Positions 17,335 through 25,280 of a stretch of DNA of 64,000 nt are shown here, in pieces. Source of the DNA: Mycobacterium fragae. Lineage in GTDB: Bacteria; Actinomycetota; Actinomycetes; Mycobacteriales; Mycobacteriaceae. Position 1 is the first letter of the stretch, and every line of letters starts with the position of its first letter. The position numbers were made by a program, and so were the translations under genes. The stretch spans positions 558,001 through 622,000 of the forward strand of contig NZ_LQOW01000031.1 in the NCBI RefSeq assembly GCF_002102185.1. The letters are read 5' to 3'. A model generated the notes under the pieces. That model was not told the origin of the DNA. It ran no database searches and was given only the letters and a program-made list of their open reading frames with translations.

Positions 17335-17957
17335 TCGGCCTTGGCCGCGATCGCGTTGACGGCGGCCGCGGCCAGCGCACTGCCACCGCGACGGCCCCGC
17401 ACCACCAGATAGGACATCCCGCGCGGACGGTCGATGAGCTCCTGTTTCGACTGCGCCGACCCGACGAACCCGACGGGGCCACCCAGCACCGCGGCCGGTG
17501 CGGGTACCCCCTCGTCGACCAGTTCGAGCAGCCGAAACAACGCCGTCGGGGCATTACCGATGGCGACCACCGCGCCGGCCAGCCGGTCCGCCCACAACTC
17601 CACCGCGGCCGCCGAGCGGGTGGTGTGCCGGCGGGTGGCCAGCTCGGCCGCCCGCGGATCGGCGACGAGCGACACGACCTCACTGGCGGCGGGTAGCCGA
17701 GCCCTTGTGATCCCCGCGGCCACCATCGACGAGTCGCACAGCACCGGCGCGCCCGCGGCCAGCGCCGCGCCGGCCCGAACGACCACATCGTCTGTGTAGG
17801 CGACGTGCTCGGCGACGTCGACCTGCCCACAGGTGTGGATCAGCCGGACCACCACACGCTCGACGTCGGCGGGAAATCGCCGCAGGTCCGCCTCGGCGCG
17901 GATGGCCGCGAACGACTGCCGGTAGATCTCGGCGGCGTCGCGCAGGTAGTCCAGCAC
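17331..17957 (-). CDS. cobH: Precorrin-8X methylmutase
   Basis: CobH moves the C11 methyl group of precorrin-8X to C12, giving hydrogenobyrinic acid. 208 residues, normal length. The catalytic histidine is visible in LIHTCGQVD, and the SAM-independent mutase fold is supported by GNAPTALFRL and GPVGFVGSAQSK. The start is GTG 17957, nine bases after the cobG stop, and the stop overlaps the cobIJ start. Same operon order as in M. tuberculosis (cobG-cobH-cobI). Confidence 0.95.
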   Translation of the reverse strand: MLDYLRDAAEIYRQSFAAIRAEADLRRFPADVERVVVRLIHTCGQVDVAEHVAYTDDVVVRAGAALAAGAPVLCDSSMVAAGITRARLPAASEVVSLVADPRAAELATRRHTTRSAAAVELWADRLAGAVVAIGNAPTALFRLLELVDEGVPAPAAVLGGPVGFVGSAQSKQELIDRPRGMSYLVVRGRRGGSALAAAAVNAIAAKAE

Positions 17958-17966
17958 CCGCTCACC

Positions 17967-19064
17967 TTAAGACCTGAGTAGCCGGTAGCCCTCGCCGGTT
18001 GCGACCAGCACCTCACCGGCGGGCGGGCTGCCGCACGCGCGTTCACAGCCCACGAAGTGACGGTGCCCGGTGGAGTTCTCGCCCAGCGACCGCGCCGCAT
18101 CAGCGCGCACGTCTGCAGCCGAGTAAGCGCAGCCCGGGCTGCCGGTGCAAGCGCTGACGGAAAGCCACGGAGAGTTTTCGTCGAAGACCAGGCCCAGCGG
18201 CGCCAGCACCCGCAGCGCCGCGTCGGCGACCGCGTCGTCGAGGTCGCACACCAGCACTGACCGCCAGGGCGTGATCACCAGCGGGGCGTCGATCGCGGCC
18301 AGGTATTCGGCGACGTGCGCAGGCAAGACGCCCAGCGGCACTGCCGCGCCCAGCGTGACCCGACCGTCGTCCTGGGGAATCCAGCCGACCGGCGGCTTGG
18401 TAACCGGTGGAAAAGGATTGCCGAGTTCCACGCCGGGCAGCAGCGCCTGCAGGTCGGCTAATTCCGCGACGCGCCATGCATTTTCGCGTACTGCGACAAA
18501 CCGCACAGCCAGTTCGACAAGACTCGAGACGACCTCCGCGCGCTCAACCCGCACGCCGGTGTCCCGCCCGGCCAAAACCAGCGCGCAGTAATCGCCGAGC
18601 ACCTGCACACCGACGTCGGCGCCCAGGCCCGACACGTCGCTGCGGCCGTCGTCGAGGCTGAACCAGAATCGGCCGGGCAGCTGGGCCAGCGCAGCCTCGG
18701 ATTGGATCACGTGGTCCAAATCGGCAACCCATCCCCGCACGTCCGTCGTTCCGCCGACCCGGCCGGACAGCGGCGACGCCACGATGTTGCGGACCCGCTC
18801 ATGGGTCGCCGACGGCAGCAACCCGGCGTCCGCGATCGCCGAGGCGACCGCCGCCACGTCGGTAATCGCACGCAACTGCACATTGCCGCGGGCCGTCAGC
18901 TCCAACGCCGCCGAGCCGAAGTCGGCCGATGCCCGGGCCAACGCCACCAGTTGCCGGGCGCTGATCATCCCGCCGGGTAGCCGCACCCGCACCAGCGCGC
19001 CGTCGGCGGCCCGGTGCACTTGCAGCGCGCCGGGGCAGGCGTCGTGCTCACGGGTCCTGCGCAC
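17967..19064 (-). CDS. cobG: Precorrin-3B synthase
   Basis: CobG is the oxygen-using iron-sulfur monooxygenase that turns precorrin-3A into precorrin-3B; its presence marks the aerobic corrin route. 365 residues, related to sulfite/nitrite reductases. The cluster ligands are visible as CTGSPGCAYS and, further on, GCERACGSP. The start is GTG 19064. A TACCGT -10 at 19071-19076 lies exactly six bases upstream, so the message is probably leaderless. The first 17 bases overlap the end of the cyclase-ATPase gene on the same strand, and the promoter is inside that gene. Confidence 0.93.
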   Translation of the reverse strand: MRRTREHDACPGALQVHRAADGALVRVRLPGGMISARQLVALARASADFGSAALELTARGNVQLRAITDVAAVASAIADAGLLPSATHERVRNIVASPLSGRVGGTTDVRGWVADLDHVIQSEAALAQLPGRFWFSLDDGRSDVSGLGADVGVQVLGDYCALVLAGRDTGVRVERAEVVSSLVELAVRFVAVRENAWRVAELADLQALLPGVELGNPFPPVTKPPVGWIPQDDGRVTLGAAVPLGVLPAHVAEYLAAIDAPLVITPWRSVLVCDLDDAVADAALRVLAPLGLVFDENSPWLSVSACTGSPGCAYSAADVRADAARSLGENSTGHRHFVGCERACGSPPAGEVLVATGEGYRLLRS

Positions 19065-22000
19065 CCGTCCACGGTACGGGTCGATGGCCTACTCCACTAT
19101 GGCGACCGAGTGGTCGTGAGTCGGCGACGAGCATCGAATTGGCGATCGCGATGTCTTGTTCGAATCCGCAAAGCATCGCCGTCGCGCGATACCGACAGGC
19201 AAAGTCGCGGAAGGCGGCCTCGTCGCCGCGGGTACGTGCCAGTCGCGCCCGCAGGCGCAGCAGCGGGATCTCGAACACCACGAAGCCGGGATCGGTGGGC
19301 ACGGCCGCCAACCTGTCAATCGCTGCCTGAGCCTCGGCGTCATCGCCGACACGCCCGCGGCGCAGCAGCGACTCGACGAGAACCGCTGTGGCGCAACCTC
19401 GATAAAGAATCTCGCCGGTGTCGAACTGGTCTTCGATGACCTTTCGGGACAACTGAATCGCCTTATCGAGGTCACCGCGGCGCAGCTTCTCCAGCGCGAC
19501 ATGGACGTCGACCATCATCACACCCATCACGTTGGAAAGCTGATTCGCGGCGTCCCTGCTTTGCACCAGCAGCTCGTAGCCTTGTGCGCGTTGGTTTCCC
19601 GAGAGGTGAGCCAGAGTTATACCTCGAGTGACTCGAGCCAACCACAGAGTAACGTCGTCGCCAGACTGCTCGGCGACCTCGAGCGCTTCGGCCGTCTCCC
19701 TCAGTGCGGTCGCGTCAGCCGCGAGCGCTCCGGTCGTGATGCCGAACGCGTACTTGTAGATAACCACCAGAACACGCGACATCGGGTCGAACGGACGCGC
19801 CATCGCCACGCCGTGGTCGATATCAGCACGCCAGCCCGGAATGCCCAGAGCACACTTGTTGACGCCGCGGGCGGTGTAGGCAAGGGCCAGCGGCGATCCC
19901 AGAATCATGTTGCCCTTGGTGGGATCGTCGTCGGCCAGGTCGATTACCCGTTGGGCCAAGCGCAGCGATTCAGCCATCTCCCCGGCCTCGCCCTTGGCGT
20001 AGATAGCGCCGTAAAGCAGCCCGACAATCATGGTCGGATCGCCGATCGAATCGAGAAGGTCGGCCAACTCGGCTGCTAACCGTGAGGATTCGTGAAACCC
20101 GCCGTTGAACGTCAATAGCGAGAGGATGCCGGCGATGCCGACCGCCAAAGAACAGCGGTCGCCGCTGGCGGCCGTAAGTTCGCGCAGCTTGCCGAGCCCG
20201 GTATCCGCCGCGAGTCCTCCTGTGCGCCAGGCAGTCCCACACAGCATCGTGCGAGGGGCGATCTGCATCGCGGTCCGTGACGGATTGTCAGCTTGCAGCC
20301 GGTCTGCGACACCGCTGGCACGTTGCCAGTTCAATCGAGCCGCGGCGATGTCGCGGCTCACCGACCATGCGGCGGCACGCATGTGCCACTCGAAAGCTTC
20401 GGCCATGTCGCCCGCGGCTTCCAGGTGCTCGGCGATCAGAGCGGCGTGAGCATCGACCGTGTCCTGCTCGCGCCATTCGATGGCGACGGCTAGGCGGCGA
20501 TGAAGGTCGGCACGCGCAGACACCAGCTGCGATTCATAGGCCACTGTCCGGATCAGCGGATGACGAAATGCGTACTCGGGACTAGGCGTAGCGGTCACCT
20601 GGTCGATCAGCTCGGCCTCGACGAGCTCGTCGAGGGCGGTCGTGTCCAGAAGCTCATTCAGCAGGCAAATGCTGAACCGCGATCCGATGACCGCCGCGGC
20701 ATTCAGAGTCCGTTTGGCCGAAGCGCCGAGGCGGTCGATACGGGCCTCGATGGTGGTCATCAGCGTTGCGGGTACGCTCACATCCGCGACATCACCCAGG
20801 CAGGTGTAGTTTCCGCATGCGCCCTCGATGATGCCGCGCTCGGCGAGATCACACACCATTTCCTCGGCGAAGAACGGGTTCCCGGCCGCCCGCTCGGTGA
20901 TCTGCGCAGCGAGTCTTCTGACCGTGGGATGGCACCCAAGTAGCTCGCTGACCAGCGCGCCTGTCTGCGAATCATCCAGCGGGGCCAGGGAAATCGTTCG
21001 ACCGCTCGGTGTTCGGCTGAGTTCTCCGCGGTACTCAGGGCGATAGGTGATCAGCACGGCCGCGTTGGTTCGCGGTATGACTGAGACAAGGTCCGCGAGC
21101 ATCGACTCGCTTGTGTCGTCGATCCAATGCGCGTCCTCGACGATATACAGGGTCGGTGTACGGCGCGCCAACGACGCGGCGTTGAGCAGGTTGGAGAGCC
21201 TGCGTCGACGGGCGTCGGGATCGATTTCCGGCAGCGCTACCTCGGTTTGCCGGACGCCGAGTAGATCCTCGAGCAGAAGAAGGTCTGCCTTGTCGCTTCC
21301 CGGCATTTTCGCGCGCACCCGTGCCCGCGCCGTCTCTGCGTCAACACCGTTGACGTCGAACACGTCCCGCAGCAGGCGTGCGACCGCGTGAAATGGGATC
21401 TCGCTCGCATGGGATTCGCAGAACGTCGAAAAAACCTGGATGCCACAGTCGCTGGCGATCTCTGCACATTCGTGAGCGATTCGGCTCTTCCCGATACCGG
21501 GCTCCCCGAGCACACCGACGACGCACCCGGTTCCCTTGACCGATTGATCGATTATTGCGGTCAACGCTTTGATTTCCTGCTCACGCCCGATCAGCGGTGA
21601 TTCAAAGCGACCGATCCGCCCGCGATCACCCGCCATTGAGATGAGCCGACGGGCGGGCATCGGGGCGTGGGCTCCCTTGACGTGCACCATCTCGGTGTCG
21701 CCAAGGACAGCAGCGGTCTCGACCAGCCGGGCTGTGGGCTCAGTGAGCATCACCCCACCGGGCGGTGCCACCGATTCCATCCGTTGGGCCATACCGACGT
21801 CTTCACCTATGGCGGTGTAGCTCACTGGGCTGGAACCGATTTCGCCGACGATAACCCGACCGGAGTTCAGGCCGGCCCGCAGCTGCAGAAGAATCCCGGC
21901 CAGATTTTCCACTTTCGTGCTCAGACGCTGTGCCTCGGACTGAATGTCAAGTGCGGCAAAGCACGCGCGGACAGCATGGTCTTCCAACGCGATTGGCGCG

Positions 22001-22353
22001 CCGAACAGCGCCATGATGCCGTCGCCGGTGAACTTGTCAACAATGCCGCCGTAGCGCTGGACCACAGCCGCAGAGCGGCTGAAGAGCTCGGTCATGACCT
22101 CGCGGAACCGCTCCGGGCCCAGCGCCGCGGCGATATCCATCGACTGGACCACGTCGACGAATAACACTGTCACTTGCTTGAACTCGGTGGTTTTGTGCGG
22201 GAAGCTGATCGCCGCGCCACATGCGTGACAAAATCGGGCGCCGCCGGGCAGTCTCGTGCGGCACGAGGCGCACGCGGTTGCCGGCGCCGCCTCGTGCGCT
22301 GTGCGATGGCGATTTGTCCGTTGAAGCGCCACGACAGCGCCTCGCTTGCTCAT
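19048..22353 (-). CDS. Zinc-ribbon / class III cyclase-homology / ATPase regulator, copy 4
   Basis: Fourth paralogue of the 1469-10946 array, 1101 residues from ATG 22353, chosen because AAGGTAGGG lies just upstream. A basic N-terminal stretch precedes the zinc ribbon (Cys28, 31, 42, 45). The cyclase homology domain has FVDVV and DKFTGDG; the catalytic segment is GEDVGMAQRM, again with Gly for Asn. The ATPase has Walker A GEPGIGKSR and Walker B YIVEDAHWID. The helical tail has no HTH. It is divergent from the second FAD monooxygenase, and its 3' end overlaps cobG by 17 bases and carries the cobG promoter, so read-through could link the two. This copy is more diverged than the tandem three. 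Confidence 0.85.
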   Translation of the reverse strand: MSKRGAVVALQRTNRHRTAHEAAPATACASCRTRLPGGARFCHACGAAISFPHKTTEFKQVTVLFVDVVQSMDIAAALGPERFREVMTELFSRSAAVVQRYGGIVDKFTGDGIMALFGAPIALEDHAVRACFAALDIQSEAQRLSTKVENLAGILLQLRAGLNSGRVIVGEIGSSPVSYTAIGEDVGMAQRMESVAPPGGVMLTEPTARLVETAAVLGDTEMVHVKGAHAPMPARRLISMAGDRGRIGRFESPLIGREQEIKALTAIIDQSVKGTGCVVGVLGEPGIGKSRIAHECAEIASDCGIQVFSTFCESHASEIPFHAVARLLRDVFDVNGVDAETARARVRAKMPGSDKADLLLLEDLLGVRQTEVALPEIDPDARRRRLSNLLNAASLARRTPTLYIVEDAHWIDDTSESMLADLVSVIPRTNAAVLITYRPEYRGELSRTPSGRTISLAPLDDSQTGALVSELLGCHPTVRRLAAQITERAAGNPFFAEEMVCDLAERGIIEGACGNYTCLGDVADVSVPATLMTTIEARIDRLGASAKRTLNAAAVIGSRFSICLLNELLDTTALDELVEAELIDQVTATPSPEYAFRHPLIRTVAYESQLVSARADLHRRLAVAIEWREQDTVDAHAALIAEHLEAAGDMAEAFEWHMRAAAWSVSRDIAAARLNWQRASGVADRLQADNPSRTAMQIAPRTMLCGTAWRTGGLAADTGLGKLRELTAASGDRCSLAVGIAGILSLLTFNGGFHESSRLAAELADLLDSIGDPTMIVGLLYGAIYAKGEAGEMAESLRLAQRVIDLADDDPTKGNMILGSPLALAYTARGVNKCALGIPGWRADIDHGVAMARPFDPMSRVLVVIYKYAFGITTGALAADATALRETAEALEVAEQSGDDVTLWLARVTRGITLAHLSGNQRAQGYELLVQSRDAANQLSNVMGVMMVDVHVALEKLRRGDLDKAIQLSRKVIEDQFDTGEILYRGCATAVLVESLLRRGRVGDDAEAQAAIDRLAAVPTDPGFVVFEIPLLRLRARLARTRGDEAAFRDFACRYRATAMLCGFEQDIAIANSMLVADSRPLGRHSGVGHRPVPWTGAQDP
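19071..19076 (-). promoter_or_regulatory. -10 element of the cobG operon
   Basis: TACCGT on the minus strand is followed by six bases and GTG 19064, the spacing for a leaderless start. It lies within the last codons of the cyclase-ATPase gene (19048-22353). Confidence 0.55.
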
Positions 22354-22650
22354 GACATGCCCTACCTTGTTCTGGTCATCGCGGCGGTGCGCTCTGCGTC
22401 GTCGCGACACCCCTAGCGTGTCGCTGGCCGGGCAAGCGGCCTAGCGTAGGCAGCTACGTCAATCGCGGTTATGTCCGCAGGCGGGTTTTACGCGAGTGCA
22501 GGCGCGTCGAAGACGTGCTGGCGGTGGGGCCGATCCGAACCCGCGCAACCACCCCGGTCGCAGGTGAAAGCCCTGCTCATAGGGCTGATGCCGAAAACGA
22601 GTAGTCGTCTACGCTACTGCCGCCCAAGGCGGCGCCAGACACTGCCCGGT
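22354..22650. other. Divergent intergenic region
   Basis: 297 bases between the cyclase-ATPase and the second FAD monooxygenase. It holds the ribosome site of the cyclase gene (next to 22354) and a -10-like TACGCT at 22610-22615 that could serve the monooxygenase with a leader of about 29 bases. I see no gene, tRNA or strong hairpin in it. Confidence 0.5.
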
Positions 22651-24054
22651 ATGTCGAAACATCGTGGTCATGCGGTTGTGCTTGGTGCCAGCATGGGCGG
22701 CCTACTGGCGGCCCGTGTGCTGGCCGACTTCTACGAGCGGGTGACGCTGGTCGAGCGGGACGCATTGCCCGCCGATCCCGTGAACCGGCGAGGCGTCCCG
22801 CAGGGCAGGATGATCCACGCACTGCTCGCGCGTGGTGCACAGATCCTCGACGAGCTGTTCCCCGGGTTCCGCGATGAACTGGCGGCCGGCGGCGTCGAAA
22901 GCTGGGACGACGGCGATCTGTCGAGGCTGTACATATCGGTCGGAAGCCACCAAATGGCCCGCGACGGCAAGGCACCAAATGCGCCGTCGATCTTGTTCCC
23001 GAGCCGGCCATGCCTGGAATGGAACGTCCGGCGGCGAGTCCAGGCGATCACCAACGTGACCTTCCTCGAGGGCCACGACGTCGTCGGCCTGACCGCGACA
23101 CCGGATTCCAGGCGTGTCACCGGTGCGCGGGTGGTGAATCGCGACAACGACCGGGTGACGACGCTGACCGCCGACCTCGTCATCGACGCCACCGGGCGGG
23201 GCTCTCGCACGCCGCTCTTCCTGGAGCAACTCGGTTACGGCCGTCCCCCCGAGGACGAGCTGATGGTGCACCTCGCCTACGCCTGTCAGCTGCTGCGCAT
23301 CGCCCCCGGGACTGTCAAGGAGCGAATGATCGCGCTCTTCCCCGAGCCGGGGCGGCCCACGATGTTCGCGATGTTCGGGTACGAAAACAACACCTGGATG
23401 GTCGCCGTCGGCGCCATGATGGGGCTTGCGCCACCGAGCCGTCGTGCCGATATGCTCAGCTTCGCAGCCGATTTCGCGCCCGCCGAGTTCCTGGACGCGA
23501 TTCGGTCGGCCGACCCGCTCGACGAGGTGCGCCACCACCGGGTTCCGTCGAACCGCTGGCGTCGCTACGACAAGATGCGGCGGATGCCCAACGGACTGCT
23601 TGTGATCGGCGACGCGATCTGCAGCTTCAACCCGATCTACGGGCAGGGGATGACGGTCGCGGCCATCGAGGCGACCGTCCTGCGCGACTGTCTGCGCCGC
23701 GGCCGGCGCGGCTTACCGCGACGCTTCTTTCGCGCCAGCGCCAAGCAGATCCGAGTGGCCTGGCACACCGCCGTCGGCTCCGACTTGGCTCTGCCCGAAG
23801 TGGTGGGACCGCGACCGACGTCGATGCGCATCACCAACGCGTTCCTGGAGAGGGTGATGACGGCCGCCGAAACGGACCCCGCGGTCACGGGCCAGTTCAT
23901 GCGGGTCATCGGAATGGTCGACTCGCCCGTACGGCTGCTACGCCCGTCCATCCTGTGGCGCGTTGCACAGGCGAAACGGCACGCCGAGCCCCAAGGGGCA
24001 GTGAAGCGTTCGGTGACCGCGGCACAGCACGCCGCGATTACGCCGACGGTGTAA
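22651..24054 (+). CDS. FAD-dependent monooxygenase-like protein, copy 2
   Basis: 467-residue paralogue of the 10952-12343 protein. FAD-binding loop GASMGG sits near the N-terminus and GDAICSFNPIYGQGM in the C-terminal half. The first 60 residues of the two proteins align without gaps (for example NRRGVPQGR and LLARGAQ in both). The start is ATG 22651, matching the paralogue; the frame is open further upstream but that part has no family similarity. It is followed 24 bases later by an NTF2-like gene with a strong ribosome site, a common pairing in oxidative tailoring. The substrate is unknown. Confidence 0.8.
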   Translation: MSKHRGHAVVLGASMGGLLAARVLADFYERVTLVERDALPADPVNRRGVPQGRMIHALLARGAQILDELFPGFRDELAAGGVESWDDGDLSRLYISVGSHQMARDGKAPNAPSILFPSRPCLEWNVRRRVQAITNVTFLEGHDVVGLTATPDSRRVTGARVVNRDNDRVTTLTADLVIDATGRGSRTPLFLEQLGYGRPPEDELMVHLAYACQLLRIAPGTVKERMIALFPEPGRPTMFAMFGYENNTWMVAVGAMMGLAPPSRRADMLSFAADFAPAEFLDAIRSADPLDEVRHHRVPSNRWRRYDKMRRMPNGLLVIGDAICSFNPIYGQGMTVAAIEATVLRDCLRRGRRGLPRRFFRASAKQIRVAWHTAVGSDLALPEVVGPRPTSMRITNAFLERVMTAAETDPAVTGQFMRVIGMVDSPVRLLRPSILWRVAQAKRHAEPQGAVKRSVTAAQHAAITPTV

Positions 24055-24078
24055 CAACAAGGTAGAGAAGGAGTTCGG

Positions 24079-24465
24079 ATGTCCAACCAGAATATCGAGG
24101 CAACGAAGAAGGGCTACGCCGCTTTCAACGCGGGCGACCTCGAGACCGCCTTGAGCGTCTTCGACGACGCGGTGGAGTGGAGCATTCCCGGTGAGAGCGC
24201 GATCGGCGGGACCTACCGCGGCAAGGCCGAAATGACCGGGCTGCTGGCGCAATTGGCGGAGAAGACGACTTCGGTCCAAACGAAGCGCTTTCTCGCCGAC
24301 GGCGATGTCGTGGTCGTGCTGACCGAAGTCACTGCCGGAGGCGAAACGTCTCAGGAAGCCGATGTGTTCACCTTCCGCAACGGCAAGGTCATTCAGGCCC
24401 AGTCGTTCGGCGACACCGCCATGCAGGAGCGGATCTTCGGCAAGAAGGCCGTGGCCGCCGGCTAA
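24079..24465 (+). CDS. NTF2-like (SnoaL-type) protein
   Basis: 128-residue single-domain protein of the NTF2/SnoaL cone fold. The start KGYAAFNAGDLETALSVFDD and the centre VEWSIPGESAIGGTYRGK are typical of the family, and the second half ends in FRNGKVIQAQSFGDT. Members act as small-molecule isomerases, cyclases or binding proteins. A strong ribosome site AGAAGGAG (24065-24073 region) precedes ATG 24079. Probably in one operon with the FAD monooxygenase upstream (24-base gap), suggesting that the two act on the same compound (inference). Confidence 0.8.
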   Translation: MSNQNIEATKKGYAAFNAGDLETALSVFDDAVEWSIPGESAIGGTYRGKAEMTGLLAQLAEKTTSVQTKRFLADGDVVVVLTEVTAGGETSQEADVFTFRNGKVIQAQSFGDTAMQERIFGKKAVAAG

Positions 24466-24481
24466 GCCGGACGAAGCGGTA

Positions 24482-24494
24482 GCTCCGCCGGAGC
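24482..24494 (+). terminator. GC hairpin after the NTF2-like gene
   Basis: GCTCC-GCC-GGAGC lies 16 bases after the stop at 24465. It is short and lacks a T-run, so only a weak candidate. Confidence 0.25.
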
Positions 24495-24647
24495 GGAACT
24501 ACGGGTATCGGGGGTTCGGCTTGGGCCGGGCCCCCGACCCGCGCCCAGCGCAGGAAATTGGGGTAGGCGCATTGCTCTATGCACCCCGTCCCGCGGCGGC
24601 GATGGTTCAGGGACATCCGGTAGCAACGCTGAGAGGGGTCCGGCGGA

Positions 24648-25163
24648 GTGAGCGAATCGAAGGCGCGCAACCTGTTCATCGCTGTCCGAAACCCCGCCGA
24701 CAACAGGGTGGTCGGTGAGATTCGGAACGAGGCGCCCGAAGCCGTCGCCGTGACGGCTCGGGAACTGCCATTGTTTCAGCCTGAATGGGAGGCGATCGGT
24801 CCGAAGGGCCGCGGGGCGTCGCTGCTGAAGTTCCAGGACTGGGTGTCCGACAACATCGCGCACATCGCCGACGTGATCCAGTCGCAAAGCGGCAAGACAC
24901 GTGCCGAGGCCTTGACCGAGCCGGCCGGCGTTGCCGGTTTTGTGAACTACTGGGCGGGCAACGCCGCGAAGTTCTTGGCCGACGCCGATCTGGACAACAT
25001 CTCGGCCCACGCCGTGCCGATGGGTGGCCGGAAGCAGTCCGGAATCGGGTCGCGAGGCGGCGGCGCCGACGGAATCCGCAAATACTGCCGCCCGCAGGCC
25101 ATCATTTCGCCCCGCACGCCGACTGGTTCCAGGGAACTTGTGAAATCCAAATCTGACGCCTAG
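24648..25163 (+). pseudogene. Aldehyde dehydrogenase with central deletion
   Basis: The frame encodes 171 residues and is intact. Residues 1-115 match the N-terminus of a long aldehyde (succinate-semialdehyde type) dehydrogenase, for example NPADNRVVGE, LLKFQDWVSDN and GFVNYWAGNAAKFLAD. From about residue 122 it jumps to the family C-terminus (VPMGGRKQSGIGSR, DGIRKYC). Some 300 residues with the NAD site, the catalytic Cys and the general-base Glu are missing, so it cannot be a working dehydrogenase. The deletion is in frame. GTG 24648 has a good ribosome site (GAGAGGGG, 24631-24638). Either a decayed gene or a short protein kept for another use. Confidence 0.75.
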
Positions 25164-25280
25164 CCGGATTGGGTTTGCCAAAGATTCTTCTTCGCAAATG
25201 CGACATCTCGCCGAAACAACCCGCCGACTCCAGGTAGCGTCCGCTTCAGGAGAGGAAAACCGGGGGAGGTTCGGCGCCCG

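Noticed and set aside
22471..22650. 60-residue N-terminal extension of FAD monooxygenase copy 2
   Set aside because: The extra part has no similarity to the paralogue and carries no signal peptide; ATG 22651 aligns with the paralogue start.
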